Below are positions 24,640 through 36,500 of a stretch of 64,000 bases of DNA, in pieces. The DNA is from Daldinia sp. FL1419. Its lineage: Eukaryota; Ascomycota; Sordariomycetes; Xylariales; Hypoxylaceae. How positions within the stretch are numbered: the first letter of the stretch is position 1; each line of letters opens with the position of its first letter. A program made the position numbers and the translations under genes. The DNA is taken from NCBI GenBank assembly GCA_025201765.1, contig MU623342.1, positions 62,001 through 126,000 of the forward strand, read 5' to 3'. A model generated the notes under the pieces. The model was not told where the DNA came from. It saw only the letters and a list, made by a program, of their open reading frames with translations, and ran no database searches.

Positions 24640-25888
24640 CTACTCGGCTTTCTTCGCAGACTCCCGTAGGTTAGGGGCAGTGCCTTGTGTCATCTGCGTG
24701 TTTCTCTGCTCAATGTCGGCTGCCCAGAGAGCAGCGCCCACTATTATCATCTGTAAGTCATCAAGTATGTTTGCTGTAGTCGAACTAGACCTACCGGTGT
24801 TAGTGAATGCAAAGAACATTGACACTACGGGTACCATCTCGAGGAGAGTAGCGATTGTTCCGAAACTGGAACACAATGTAAGTTATCCACGTGAATGCAA
24901 TGGGAACACCCTGGCGCTTACGTTGCATATGGAGCGGTGTGGCGTTTAAGCCAATCTTCTTGTTGAGATGAGGACCATCCTTTCAGTTGGAAGTACTACG
25001 ACTAGTTAGAGATGGCAACAATATGAGACATATCGGGGAAGACCAACCCGACCATGAACAGAACTACCTCTTGTCCGACCTAAGGAATACATTAGTAGCC
25101 GATTAATAAAGGAGACGCGTGCTTTCTTACCTTGGAGAATGATAAATATGATCGTCCCGACGACTAAATGTATATGCTCTTGTTAGCCATGCACGATATA
25201 ATTCAAATCGCCGAACATACCGGGAATAAAGTTAAGTGGGAGATACATAACGTATCGAAGCAAAGCCTCTGGAGTAAACTTCGAGAAAGGGTTTTTAAGA
25301 ATCTTGCCCAACCTTCCGATCGGATCTTGGCCGGATTTTAATTGTCGTCCCTCGCTGACGATACCAACTGCGTTCCTGGCGACTAGTGTGCCGTCGAAAG
25401 TGTCGAGTAGCGCATCTTGCAAGAGGAAATTACGGGAAATGAGGTTAACAATGGTTGAACTCTCATTAAGAATGAGAAGGACTGTAGTAAAGACAGCTAA
25501 AGGCCCATTCACAAACATGAGTATTGCTAGCTGTGGTAGGTATGTGAAGAAGAACATCGACGCAGTTACTCCTGCAGTAAGCCCCAAGATAGGTAAAATT
25601 CGCGAGTAGAAAGGCTTCCATAGCGATCTATGTGTGAGAAAGTATACGATGCCCCTATCAAGCCATCAGCCTTCGAAGGTAATATAAGATGTATCAAGCA
25701 GGGTTTCGTACTTGAAAGGATATAAATAAGATCCACTTTGCGCAGCTTCTGAGAGAAGTACCTTTGCCTTCTCGTAGTCTTCTTTTCTACCATAAGTTAG
25801 TTACACAAAATTGTTTGAAGTACGGTCGTGTCACATACGCCACCTCTTGGGCTTTGGCTTGAACGTTACTCGCAAAGCCACCGGACAT
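24640..25888 (-). CDS. Rrt8-like (outer spore wall protein family) membrane protein
   Basis: Eight exons on the minus strand: 25839-25888, 25712-25786, 25221-25654, 25131-25163, 25048-25079, 24922-24995, 24795-24865 and 24640-24740. Together they encode 289 aa beginning MSGGFASNVQ. Landmarks: FLTHRSLWKPF, a hydrophobic segment (GLTAGVTASMFFFTYLPQ), a second one through FVNGPLAVFTTVLLILNES, the stretch LLRYVMYLPLNFIPVVGT with a third membrane segment, HGRYFQLKGW, then TLLEMVPVVSMFFAFTNTVG and ALWAADIE near the C-terminus. This pattern is that of the fungal Rrt8/Lds family, which in yeast sits on lipid droplets and at the spore wall; in moulds the role is not known. The donor of intron 5 (GTTGGT) is atypical but is required to restore HGRYFQLK. 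Intron 7 (24741-24794, 54 nt) is in frame and free of stops, so it would be read through if retained. Confidence 0.8.
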
Positions 25889-27100
25889 TGTAGAGGACTT
25901 TTAGGCACTTGACCTAGGTAGATTGAGATATTTTAGGTAGGTAGGTAGATATTCAGATATTCCGAAAGTTAGTTGGCATAAAATATCATTAAATAAGTTG
26001 GGTCTTCTTTTTATCTTAGAATAGCGAGTTTTAAAAAAAATTTAATCAGACAAGAGAAAGGCTGCCAAGTTTAAATAGGTTGATGGTCAGTTTCGTTCAT
26101 TATAGAATGAATGAATGAATGACACGTGCAGTTTGTCAAGTTGAAGAGATGTTGTCGTCATAAGATATCTCGATGCGCCGGGGTCCCCTGCTCTAAAGAG
26201 GACCCACTTGCCCCTTTAGACAGGCGCTCTGACCACTACGTCAAGTCTGTCTACAAGACAATTGATGGCGCAGTCTTGGCATTCACCTCTGGAAACGATA
26301 CCATCTATAACTTTTAGATTACTCAAAAGTTCGTATAAGATAAAAGCATGATATATCGATAGAATAACTTTTGGCGGGCATTACGATATAGATTCCCATT
26401 AATTCATACGAGTTGCTATTGGAATAGCCGGTAGTCATCCCACTATGTCAGTAAAATCTATGTGTCAAGACTGCTCCATCGATTCTCTTGTGGATGTAGG
26501 CCCGCTAATAGGCCTCGGGGTTCGTATGAAATCTCATCTGTGGAAAGCATTATTAAGTATCTATGTCATATTGTGAGATTAGTATATGTTATATACCGAG
26601 GCCCGTAGCAAACGCAGGTGTATAGTCAGGTGTATAGTCTACTGTCACTCACATTCCTTGAAGCTACAGCCATCAAACCACAAAGGAGAAAACACACCCC
26701 GACAGGAAAATGACAGCGAGCCAAATTCGTATTCACCGTAGCCATATATAGTCGACTACACAGGGTATAACAATCCTCATCCAAGCGGATAAGCTAATAA
26801 CGATGAAGGTCTCCCTATAACCTAATAATCTACAATCCCTGAAACGACCCGTAAATGCTAGCATGTAATACATGCTCGCTCGCCTCTTGTAAAACGAGAA
26901 TGTCTTCCTTTATGCGAAGAATTCTGAAGAGATACGAAAACGGTCTTGCGCGCCTACCCGCGCCGTAGTCCTGTCCCTCACCATTAACCCTGTTCCTTGA
27001 TGTTTTCCCAGACCGTAACCAGTAGTATATTAAATCATGTCGCTAGTGTGACCGAACGCCAATGGTATCATGTAGAAACAGATCTTATAAGCGAGAAAAC
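25889..27100. other. Intergenic region
   Basis: Contains the promoter of the Rrt8-like gene and the 3' flank of the RING gene. TAGGTAGGTAGGTAG lies at about 25932-25946 and a GAAT tetranucleotide repeat at about 26104-26120. A GC-rich block at 26165-26250 has self-complementarity (GGGTCC/GGACCC) and on the minus strand a tRNA D-arm-like stretch (TAGTGGTCAGAGCGC), but no proper T-arm. No gene is supported. Confidence 0.5.
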
Positions 27101-29745
27101 CTATTCCCTACTTTGATTTTCTGTTTCCTCTGGTGTTCGCCTGGACCAAGGGAATCCACTTCGTATGCTATTCCTTAGCGTGCTAAACCAACTCTCCTGG
27201 GGTGGTTGATGGGGTAATAGAGGCGTGCCTTGCTCTATATCGGAGCCGTCTGCCTGTCCAATAGGATCGTCAGGTGACGAGGAACTTGTCGCTTGCTCCG
27301 CTAGATCTTCGTCACTATCATCGTGGTATGGCTCATACCGAGGGGTGGATGGCATCCCGCGGGCTAGAGACCGGACGACATCGCCCTTGCAAATGGGACA
27401 TGTCCGTCGTCGTGTAATCAACCATGGAGTTCTATCCACTGTTAGTTGGGTCTAAAGAGTGATCAAGGGTAAACTTACATGCAGTCCACATGGAACTCGT
27501 GTCCGCAGGGTAGACTCATAACTCGACTGACACCGTCGACATATTCTTCTAGGCACACAACGCATTCAACCTGACGGCCCATGTATTTCTTCCATTGGCT
27601 TGCGTGTTGTGCGTTACGTTTCTCACGTTCCGGTTGCGAGGGTGGCTTGGGGATCGACAAGGAAGATTCAACTTGCAAAAGCTCCCCAGCCGATGGCACG
27701 CCAGTAGTAGTCCGTGATCGTGGCCTAGACCTCGACGGGCTATTTTGACTCTGGAGTAACGGCGTCGTCGGCGAAGAACTAGTAGGCGACGGGATCCTGG
27801 AAGTATGGCTCGACGTGGCTGCTACGGTATGGTACGTACGTACTGGAAGTCGTTCGACTACCGATTTTGGTGCTCTCCATCTTCTTCGCCTAATGCGAGC
27901 TCGTAGAATGAGCAGGGCATAGACAACCGAGAGCGTGATAAGTGGGCTAATGACTAAAACTAGAAGTGTGTCGAAAAAGGGGCTGGCGCCACTTGAGGGG
28001 GTAATAATAACCCATAGACCCTCTCGATCATCAGGAAGCGAACCCCCGGGGTTAGGAGTGGGCTTCCCGTCATTGGCCGTATTGGCGGGCCTGGATTGAA
28101 CCTCAATCTTGGCAAAGTCCGCCTTGTCATTATCTCCAAACAGCTTGGAAAAAAGACCACCACCGGATGAAGTCGATTTCTTGCTGTTAGTAGACCCGAT
28201 AGCGTCGGACCCCTTTGCGGGCATACGACTTGCAGCGTACTGTCCACTGTTGGGAGTAACCCTGCTATTGGTTCGCCCATTGGTATGTTGCTTGTTGGAG
28301 GTTTGATCGGCCTCCAAGTTTGATTTTCGCAGCTTGCTGTTCGTCTCAATTGAATCCTGTGGCTCGTCTTCTTGATCTGGAGATCCGACTAAATCTGGAT
28401 CGCGCCAGTCTTCCACCCCAATCTGAAAATTATCATTCAGCGATTGCTTTGATTTCGGCTTTGAACTATCCAGCCTAGCCTTCGACGCGCGTTCAAGACT
28501 GCTCTTTATTATCTTGTCTTTTTCATCGGAAAAGTCCTCAACTAACACCCAGTCGAGCTGGCCGCTGCTAGGCGGGCGGCTGCCACTCGATGCCAGATTC
28601 GGATTCGAATTAGAACCCAAACTAAAAATCCTCCTAAGCCAGCTGGATCCTGAGTTTGACGACCCATCGCCCGAAGAAGGCTTTTTGATTATGGGCGCTT
28701 TTGCGTTTTTAGATTTTGAATTAGATTTGATAGGCTGTGCTGGCACAGCCGCTCGTCTTGCTCTCCTATTTTTTCGAGCCTTCTCTGACTGCTGCACTTT
28801 TAAGGACGGTTTGCCGTTTTCGTCAATGATATCTTCGATGAAGCTCCCAGGTTGCATCATAAGTGAAAGCAGATAAGCAGTCGTACGAGACGTAAATATG
28901 GAAGGGATGGTGACATTCGATGTGTCTCCGTGGGCGTACATCTGTATTAATGGCCCACCCCTCTGGTTGTCTCCAACAATTAAAGCAATAGCACCTCTTC
29001 GCTGGGCCCACTTCACTTTCTCGAGAAAGCCACACCCACCACGGCTTAACATGACTATTTTGCCAGCAATCTCAGCTCCCTCCTGTATCGACTGAATATC
29101 CGCATGTCCCGAGCCTGAGGAACCAAGCGCCTCGCTCTGTAATGTGGCAGACTTGTCTAGCTTCTGATGAAGATAGTCATCAGTTCCGTCATCTACAGGT
29201 TTGGCCTTAGATTTGGACTCGGACTTGGAGGATGCGGTTCGGTCAGCCAAGGGGCTCTTGAGATCGTCTCGTTTCTGATTCTTAGGTTTCTCAATAGCAA
29301 TAGCGGGCTTGAATTTATGTTGAATTTCTTTTACCGACGGCTTCAGGACAGCATTTGTGGTACCATCATCCCAACCGGGCACATCACTACAACCCAATTC
29401 ACCTTCACCCTCCCCATCTTGCATCGATTCCTCGGTAAAACCGCTACCGATCCATAACTGTCCGTTCAAGCCATTTGTTGGTAAGGGAGGACCAAAAGCA
29501 GCAGGCCTTGCTGCGAACGAAGTGCTATTGTCATCGGCTATAGTGATGATAGCGTTCGGCGGGAAGAGGGTGAAAGGCGTCGTGAAAGTGAATAGGGACT
29601 TGAAACCGCCGAACCTCGACTTCTGCGCTGGCTGCGGAGAAGATATTACGGGGGCGGAGCGACCGGCGGATATGACGGCACGACATACGAGGAAGAGGCT
29701 CGCAGCGAAGAAGAGAACGAGGATGGCTATTCTTGGTGGTCGCAT
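27101..29745 (-). CDS. PA-TM-RING E3 ubiquitin ligase
   Basis: Two exons on the minus strand, 27479-29745 and 27101-27431, with a 47-nt intron 27432-27478 inside the RING; 865 aa. I take the ATG at 29743-29745 (MRPPRIAIL) because it starts a signal peptide/anchor; a GTG at 29769 extends the frame but is not needed. Domains: signal sequence 1-22; a protease-associated (PA) domain ending around residue 320, with SRGGCGFLEKVKWAQRRGA; a long Ser/Lys-rich linker; a membrane segment (LLVLVISPLITLSVVYALLIL) near 600-620; and a RING-H2 near 727-775 (CVVC...CGHEFHVDC...CPIC). The chosen acceptor at 27432 restores DCITPWL. Pro/Ser-rich tail at the end. This is the architecture of RNF13/GRAIL-like ligases of endosome, vacuole or Golgi membranes; the target is unknown. 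Confidence 0.9.
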
Positions 29746-30365
29746 ATTGACGATGATATGGAGGACCACGGGAAAGTGTTTATTAACGTAGCTGGCAATT
29801 CAGCTGCCTGGATTTGTAGACGACCATTCGTAACTAGTAAGGGTACTAATAGAAGCTAGCACAATCGGAGAATATGAAGCGTATTCAAGATAAGTCGAGA
29901 CCGAACAAGACGAAGTGGGGGACGATAGAATAACAAGACCTCGGAAAAGGGAACACCAATAGATATAGGACAGAATCAGAGGGGGGAAGGTCTATAAAAT
30001 CCAAATAACCACTCAAAAGGGTTCTTTAAAGAGAACTAGGATGAAGAAGACCAGAATGAAACTGGGTGAAAACGACGATGATGATAGTAGTAATAATAGG
30101 AAGGATTAGGATGCGCAACTGCGGAGTTGACGGCGTTGCTGTACTTACATACATACATACAAGATACATGCAATTGCCCAGGTGGAGGGACGCAATTACC
30201 CAACTGGAACTGCGAAAGTAACTGCGAAAGTTAATGGTGAGGTCAGGATGTCAGGGTGGCAGGGTGGGTAGGTTCTAGCGGACTCTGGGGGGTCTAGAGT
30301 GGGTGCATTTTAGCATGGGCCCTGGGGCCACCCGAGCATACTTTGGTGGGGCAGAGAAGAAAGTA
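29746..30365. other. Promoter region of the RING ligase gene
   Basis: Upstream flank of the PA-TM-RING gene. It contains a CATA tandem near 30147-30162 and GGGTAGG/GGGTGG words. The inverted-repeat element begins at its right end. No gene is supported. Confidence 0.5.
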
Positions 30366-31061
30366 CAGTACACCCCCTGAAATAATGTTAGTTTCTCGTC
30401 CGTGCGTGGTACAAAAGGGGGGTTGCATGACGTCGGGGCCAAGCTTACGTAATGTACCCAGTACAAAAAACAACAAAACATACATCCGAAAAATCGTACC
30501 ACAAACATGCCATAGGTATCAAACAAGCCAAATTTTGGTGTACGGATACTTATAGAAAGTTGGCACAAATATGGCTTTAAATAAGGTTAAGTATCGTAAC
30601 AAGACCAAAATTACTCTCAAGCCTTTATTTTTGCAAACACCTCTCCCATTTTTAATAAGCCACACCACCCTTAGCCACAAATTCAGCCTCTCTACCCTCT
30701 TTTCAAATCTCACGATATTGAATTCCAATAACGAAGGTAGCTTTTTGATTGAATAAGAGTGATGTAATAGGCCAAAACATATATTAGAACATATATTAGT
30801 AAGCAACGCTAACTCATATTTATTCTCAACATAAAATACTTCTCTATTTGGTTTCTAATAGTTCGGGATATGAGGTTTTAAAATAAGAAGCTTTAAAATA
30901 TGAGTGTTGTTGACAATTCTTGTTGATTTTGGAGTTTTAGGATTTGAACCAATTAGCCAAGGTTTTGCCGTGCTGATCATGCCTCAGGGCGTGCTTCTAA
31001 AAGATCCTTGTTAAGTACTGGCAAGGGGTCACGAGCTAACATTATTTCAGGGGGTGGACTG
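30366..31061. mobile_element. Non-autonomous Tc1/mariner-type element (MITE-like) with terminal inverted repeats
   Basis: The ends are inverted repeats: 30366-30391 (CAGTACACCCCCTGAAATAA and on to TGTTAG) pairs with the complement of 31036-31061 with one mismatch (A/C at the fifth base), and the match continues into CTCG after a 3-nt gap. Both ends begin CAGT and are flanked directly by TA (30364-30365 and 31062-31063), the target-site duplication of the Tc1/mariner superfamily. Length is 696 bp. No frame inside resembles a transposase; a 95-codon frame at 30519-30806 (-) is hydrophobic and unrecognised. The element is therefore non-autonomous or degraded. Confidence 0.7.
30905..30998 (-). 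repeat. tRNA-related (SINE-like) fragment
   Basis: On the minus strand this segment has a perfect B-box word (GGTTCAAATCC, about 30945-30955) and then a tail ending AATTGTCAA. The segment at 62926-63032 has the same arrangement: a B-box-like word followed by a tail ending AGTTGTCAA. No complete cloverleaf can be drawn. It lies inside the TA-flanked element. Confidence 0.3.
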
Positions 31062-31063
31062 TA

Positions 31064-32259
31064 CATGGTGGATTTTGAGCTGTTCGGTTACTGCATTAGG
31101 TTAGTTGGGAGGGCTCAGCGCGTGTTTGCGTCACAGTCTAGAAGGGCTAGCGCAAAGATTGAAAGCAACGCGGTCCCTTTTTCCCTCCTATTTTAGGTTA
31201 GGTTTATCTTGGTAGCTCTCTTGATGCGGTGCATGTGCACTTAATGCACTTAATCTGGTGGTCATTCCCTATCAATTCGCGTACAGGGTACCAACCTACG
31301 ATAGAGTCCCTGATACAGAACCTTGATGATACTTAAAAAATGCATGTTTTTTCTCTTGGAAACAACCGAGAAGGTGGGTGAACTATACCGAATGTTTCGT
31401 AAGGAGAAATGATCTCATCGATCACACGAGCAAAACACGCAATAGTAATTTTATATTCTTGCCGGTCCCTTTTTGATACCGGTCGAACCCGCTTCAGTAG
31501 TCTAACCGGATAGTCGGGATCAACATATGGCGGCTGCACTTCGCAATCTCAAAGTTGAGAATCTGGTAAAGCCACGGGCATCTTTACTTTATATATCATC
31601 TTTTGTCGATTCAAGCCTGCATGTTAGGCGCATGTTAGGCGCATAGGCTGTTGGATAGCGTACTTCGAAAATGATGCATCGGCTATCTTTATCCTTGGAG
31701 ATGCCGAGTTGGTTTACATTTACTTTATCGAGTCGACAATGGACGCTTAACTCGTACATTTCTTCCCTACAACCTCTTATCCTAAGACTCCTTATTTTAC
31801 ATACCTACACTGTAGGCAAACTCCAAGACCTCCGCGTTGCATGAAGAGTACGTCCGGAATATTTCGTTCCAAGATCCCACCCACGTGTACACCACCACAC
31901 CCTCTCCGCTAATTTTTGGATCTTGAATACATCTCATGCAAATATATTTTTACATGTGCAGATAACATATTCGGTATCCGAGCGCAGAGTTCAAAACTCA
32001 GGAATAGCACATAGCGCAAACCATTTCCTCCCGCGAAATGCTCCGTTTGTAAGAAAGTCCACACGTAGGAAACACTAGTCGTATGCTTATTTGCGGCTTC
32101 TTTCCCGTTCCAAGACTCACCGCTCCGAAAAGAGCCGCTTTTTGATAGAAAGCCTATGTACGAGCTGTGGCGAGATCTGATTCGCCTAAATACTAGAGAC
32201 ACTACCTGTTTCGGTAACAAGAGGGCACCCCTGCGGGGCACCACAATAGCCCGACTTTA
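31064..32259. other. Intergenic region without supported genes
   Basis: Moderate GC with short open frames (31333-31539 and 31909-32244, both -) that have no recognised motif. A GCATGTTAGGC direct repeat lies near 31618-31640. The right end, near 32260, is the sharp transition to AT-rich sequence. Confidence 0.45.
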
Positions 32260-32260
32260 G
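32249..32260. repeat. Left copy of a 12-bp inverted repeat flanking the AT-rich block
   Basis: GCCCGACTTTAG at 32249-32260 is the exact reverse complement of CTAAAGTCGGGC at 37128-37139. The two lie on either side of the AT-rich array. No target-site duplication is visible next to them, so this may be chance. Confidence 0.35.
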
Positions 32261-32879
32261 AATTTAATACCTAATAATAAATACAATCCTTGAACAAAAA
32301 AAAACCACATATTTTAAATTTATATATATATTTAATTTTAATAATTTATTTTAATATTGTGATATATTAAATAGATGAACTTGATACCTGTATTATAATT
32401 TAGGTAAAGCGGTGTAGTAATAAATAAATAAATAAATAAATAATGAACCAGTGTAGAGCGATTAGGTCATAGATACTACCCTGTAGAGACCCTATCTCCT
32501 CCTTAGAGCTAGGCCCTCCAAGGCTCCATAGCTCTTTTGGACATAAATAGGCCTTCAGGAGTTGTCTTTCTTGTCTGATCAGCAGAGATTCATCAGGTTC
32601 TATAATTCACTTTCTCCATAGAATCTTCGTACAAGAATATATAATTTCAGTCTCTTTTTTTGAAGATATTTTCCTAAAGTGCGTTACTATTGGCAAACAA
32701 TTATATATATCTGTTTTTCCATCCGATCAGCCTATTTTCCTCAAGATATAGTCACTTTATATCCTCTAACTCATACAGCTTCTGGTTTGCTATGGGTTAA
32801 TTGAAATATAGGGCATATCCTGTAAGAGCTATCAGAGCTCCTGTTCAATAAATAAATAAATAAATAAATAAATATATTA

Positions 32880-32966
32880 AATAAGAGCTTTAATAACTCC
32901 TGCAGGATATACCTTACATTTTAATTAATCCATAATAAACCAAAAATTATATGAGGTTGAAGATAC
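32880..32966 (-). repeat. Inverted copy of the array unit's end
   Basis: Read on the minus strand, this segment shows the unit's terminal landmark (TATGG[G/A]TTAATT, then G[G/T]ATATCCTGCAGGAG). It faces the direct copy ending at about 32845 across an AATA microsatellite. Confidence 0.6.
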
Positions 32967-33504
32967 AAGGTATTGAACCGGTGTAGAGCAATTAGGTTAT
33001 AGATACTACCCTGTAAAGACCCTCCAGGTCTCCACAGCTCTTTTAAACATAAATAAGCCCTTAAGAATTATCTTTCTTATCTAATCAAGAAAGGTTTATC
33101 AGGTTTTATAGCTCAATTTCTTCATAGAATCTTTATACAAGAATATTTAATTTTAATTTCTTTTTTAAAAATATCCTCTTAAAGTGCGCTACCATTGGTA
33201 AACAATTATATATATTTGTTTTTCTATCTGATTAACTTATTTTCCTTTTTAAGATATAGTTACCTTATATCTTCTAATTTATATAACCTTTAACTTGCTA
33301 TGGGTTAATTAAAGTACAAGGCATATCCTGCAGAAGCTATTAGAGTTCTTGTTTAGTATTTATATTTTAAAAAAGGTATTAAAATAATTAAATAAAAAAA
33401 TTAATAGAAATAATTGTTTAGTAATAGTAGTATATATAATAAAATTATATTTAAGAAGAAGGTAAAGAATATATATATTTATATAAGATTCTATAATAAA
33501 ATTA

Positions 33505-33585
33505 AGGATTTTATGTTTAAGAACTTAAGCTGATTAGATAAGAAATATAACTCTTGAAGGCCTATTTATAACCAAAAGAGCTGTG
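33505..33585 (-). repeat. Inverted partial copy of the array unit's middle
   Basis: On the minus strand it reads AGGTCTCCACAGCTCTTTTG, then TATAAATAGGCCTTCAAGAG and TTTCTTATCTAATCAGCT, the middle landmarks of the unit. It abuts a direct partial copy starting at about 33590. Confidence 0.6.
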
Positions 33586-36500
33586 GAGACCTAAACCCTA
33601 TTAACCTCCATGGAACCAACCCTTTTAAAGTTTCTAAAAGCTTTTTAAAATATAAATAGGCTTTTAAGAATTTTCTTCTTGTTTGATTAATTAAAGCTCA
33701 ATATGGTTTTTTAAAAATCACCCTCATAGAATTTCATATTAAACCAAAATAATATGATTATGTAATAAATCCTACCCTATAAAGACCCTATTAACCTCCA
33801 TAAAACCTACCCTTCTTAGGTTCTTACAGGCTTATACGGATATGAATAAGCCTTTAGGAATTATTTTCTTATCTGATCAGATTAAATTCACAAGGACTAT
33901 TACATTCTTTTTATAAATTTTATAATAATTTATAAATTTACTCTTTTATTAAATATATTATTTATTTAACCCTGTACGCGCTGCCATTAACAAATAATTA
34001 CCTTTATTAATTTTCTTGCTTAATCACCTTAATAATCTCTTCAGGATATAGTTACTTTATATCTTCTATTTTATATAGCCTCTGGTTTGCTATGGGTTAA
34101 TTGAAGTACAGGGCATATCCTGCAAGAGCTATTAGAGCTCCTATTCAATATAAATATATACTGAACCGGTATAATGTGATTATGTAATAAAAGCTACCTT
34201 GGAAGACCCCATTAATCTATGGAATACCCCCCCTATTAGGTTTATACATGCTTTTTTGATTATAAATAGGCTTTTAAGAATTGCTTTCTTACCTGATCAG
34301 TTTAAGTTCTATATAGTTCATTAGGAGTCGTTTCCATATAACTTCATATGAATAATATATATTCTTTTGGCCTATATCTTTATCATACGCATTACCATTG
34401 CTGAATAGTTATATATAGTGAACTGGGGTAGTGTGATTATATAATAGGAGTTACTTTGAAGGACCCTGTTGGTCTCCCCTTTATAAGGTTTATATATACT
34501 CTTTTGACTATAAATAAGCCATTAATAGTTATTTTTTTACTTAATTAATTTAAATTATAGATAATTTTTTAAAGATTGTTTCTATATAATTTCATATAAA
34601 TAATATATATTTTTTTGGCCTATATTTTTATTGTACGCATTATTATTGTAAAGAAATTATATATAGTAGTTTTTTTATTTGATTATTTTGATACTTCCTT
34701 CAGAATATAGTTACCTTATATCTTTGAGTTTATATAACCTCTGATTATTATGGGTTAGTTAAAATGTAGGGTATATCTTATAGGAGTTATTAGAGTTTCT
34801 GTTTAATATCTTTTTTATTTTCTTATTAAATATTAATTTCTTAAAAATGTATTATTATTAATAAATAATTATTTTTATTAATTTATTTATTTAATTATTT
34901 TAATATCTTCTTTAAGATATAATTATTTTATATTTTCTATTCTATTTAAACCTTTAGTGTTATTAAAGTTTATAATTAATATATAAGTTTTTAAGAGTTA
35001 ATTTTTATTTAATTAGATTAAGTTCCTTAAGTATTACCTTTTATATAACAAATTTGGATAATGTGATTATATAATAAGAACCACTTTGTAAAACCTTACT
35101 AAACTATGGAACACCCCCCCCCCCTCTAAGGTTTACATGTTCTTTTGGATATAAATAGGTATTTAGTAGTTACTTTCTTACCTGATTAGTTCAAGTTCTA
35201 TATAATTCTTTTAGATTTTCTTTCATAAAGCTTTATACGAATAATGTACCCTTTTTTTATTTATAACTTCATTGTATATATTATTATTGGTAAGTAATTA
35301 TTTCTACTAGTTCTTTTACCTGATTATCTCAATATTCTCCTTAGGATATAATTATTTTGTATCCTTTTTCTCATATAATTTCTGGTTTATTATGGGATAG
35401 TATGATTAGGTAATAGATGTTACCTTACAGAAACCCTATTAGCCTCCATAGAGCCAAACCCTCCAAGGTCTCCATAGTTCTTTTGGATATAAATAGGCCT
35501 TCGAAAGTTGTCTTTCTTATCTGATCAGCTCAGGCTCTTTAGGTTTTTTAGGTTCTACATGATCAGTTTCTTTATAGAATTTCATACAAATATATATATT
35601 CTTTATCCTCTTATAGAATATAATCTTATTATATGTGCTACTATTAGTAAGCAATTACCTTTAATATTTATTTTATTTGATCATTTTAATATATTTTTTA
35701 GGATATAGATACTTTGTATCCTCCAGCTCATATAACCTCTAGTTTGTTATGTTCAGTTGAAGTGTAGGGCATATCCTCTAGGAACTATTAGAACTCATAT
35801 TTAATATATAGGCCCTGAAGAGTTGGCTCTTATCTGATCAATTCAGTTTCTTAAGCATCAATTTATTTAACTTTTCTAATAGCTTCTTACGACCTTCTTA
35901 TCTCTTGTTGAATATATCGTCTATTCTATCTTTTAAGCGCCAGTTACCATTACCAACAGTTACTTCTATTGGTCTTTTATTGATTACTTTAATACCTTCT
36001 TCAGGATATACCTAATTTGTTATGGGGTAGCTGAAGTACAGGGCACGGCATATCCTCCAGGAGTTATTAGAGCTAGTATTAATCTTAAATTAGAGCCCTT
36101 GTTTAATATATAAGCCCCCAAGTGTTAATTCTTATCTGATCAGGTCAAGCTTTTCAGAATTATCAGTTTATCTCATAGCTTTTTATAATAGTTTATGATT
36201 TTTCTTTCTTATTGAATATATTATTTATTTTATTTTTTAAGTATTTATTACTATTACCAATAATTATCCTTATTAATTATTTATTTGATCATTTTAATAT
36301 CTTCCTTAGGATATAATTATTTTACATATTTTATTTTATTTAAACCTCTGGTTCCTATAGGAGTTATTAGAGTTCCTATTTATTATTAAAATTTTTTTTC
36401 AATATATAGGTCTTTAAGAATTAATTTTTATTTAATTAGGTCAAATTCTTCAACATTAATTTATTCAGCTTTTCTTATAACTTCTTACGATAATTTATAA

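Noticed and set aside
26165..26250. A possible tRNA gene on the minus strand (TAGTGGTCAGAGCGCC)
   Set aside because: A D-arm-like stretch exists, but there is no T-arm (GTTCRANNC) and the acceptor stem does not close. At most a degraded tRNA-related fragment.
30519..30806. A 95-codon frame inside the TA-flanked element as a transposase remnant
   Set aside because: No DDE/DDD signature or helix-turn-helix could be seen; the frame is hydrophobic and may be chance.
31909..32244. A 111-codon minus-strand frame next to the AT-rich block
   Set aside because: No recognised motif, no intron pattern and no neighbouring exon continuing it.
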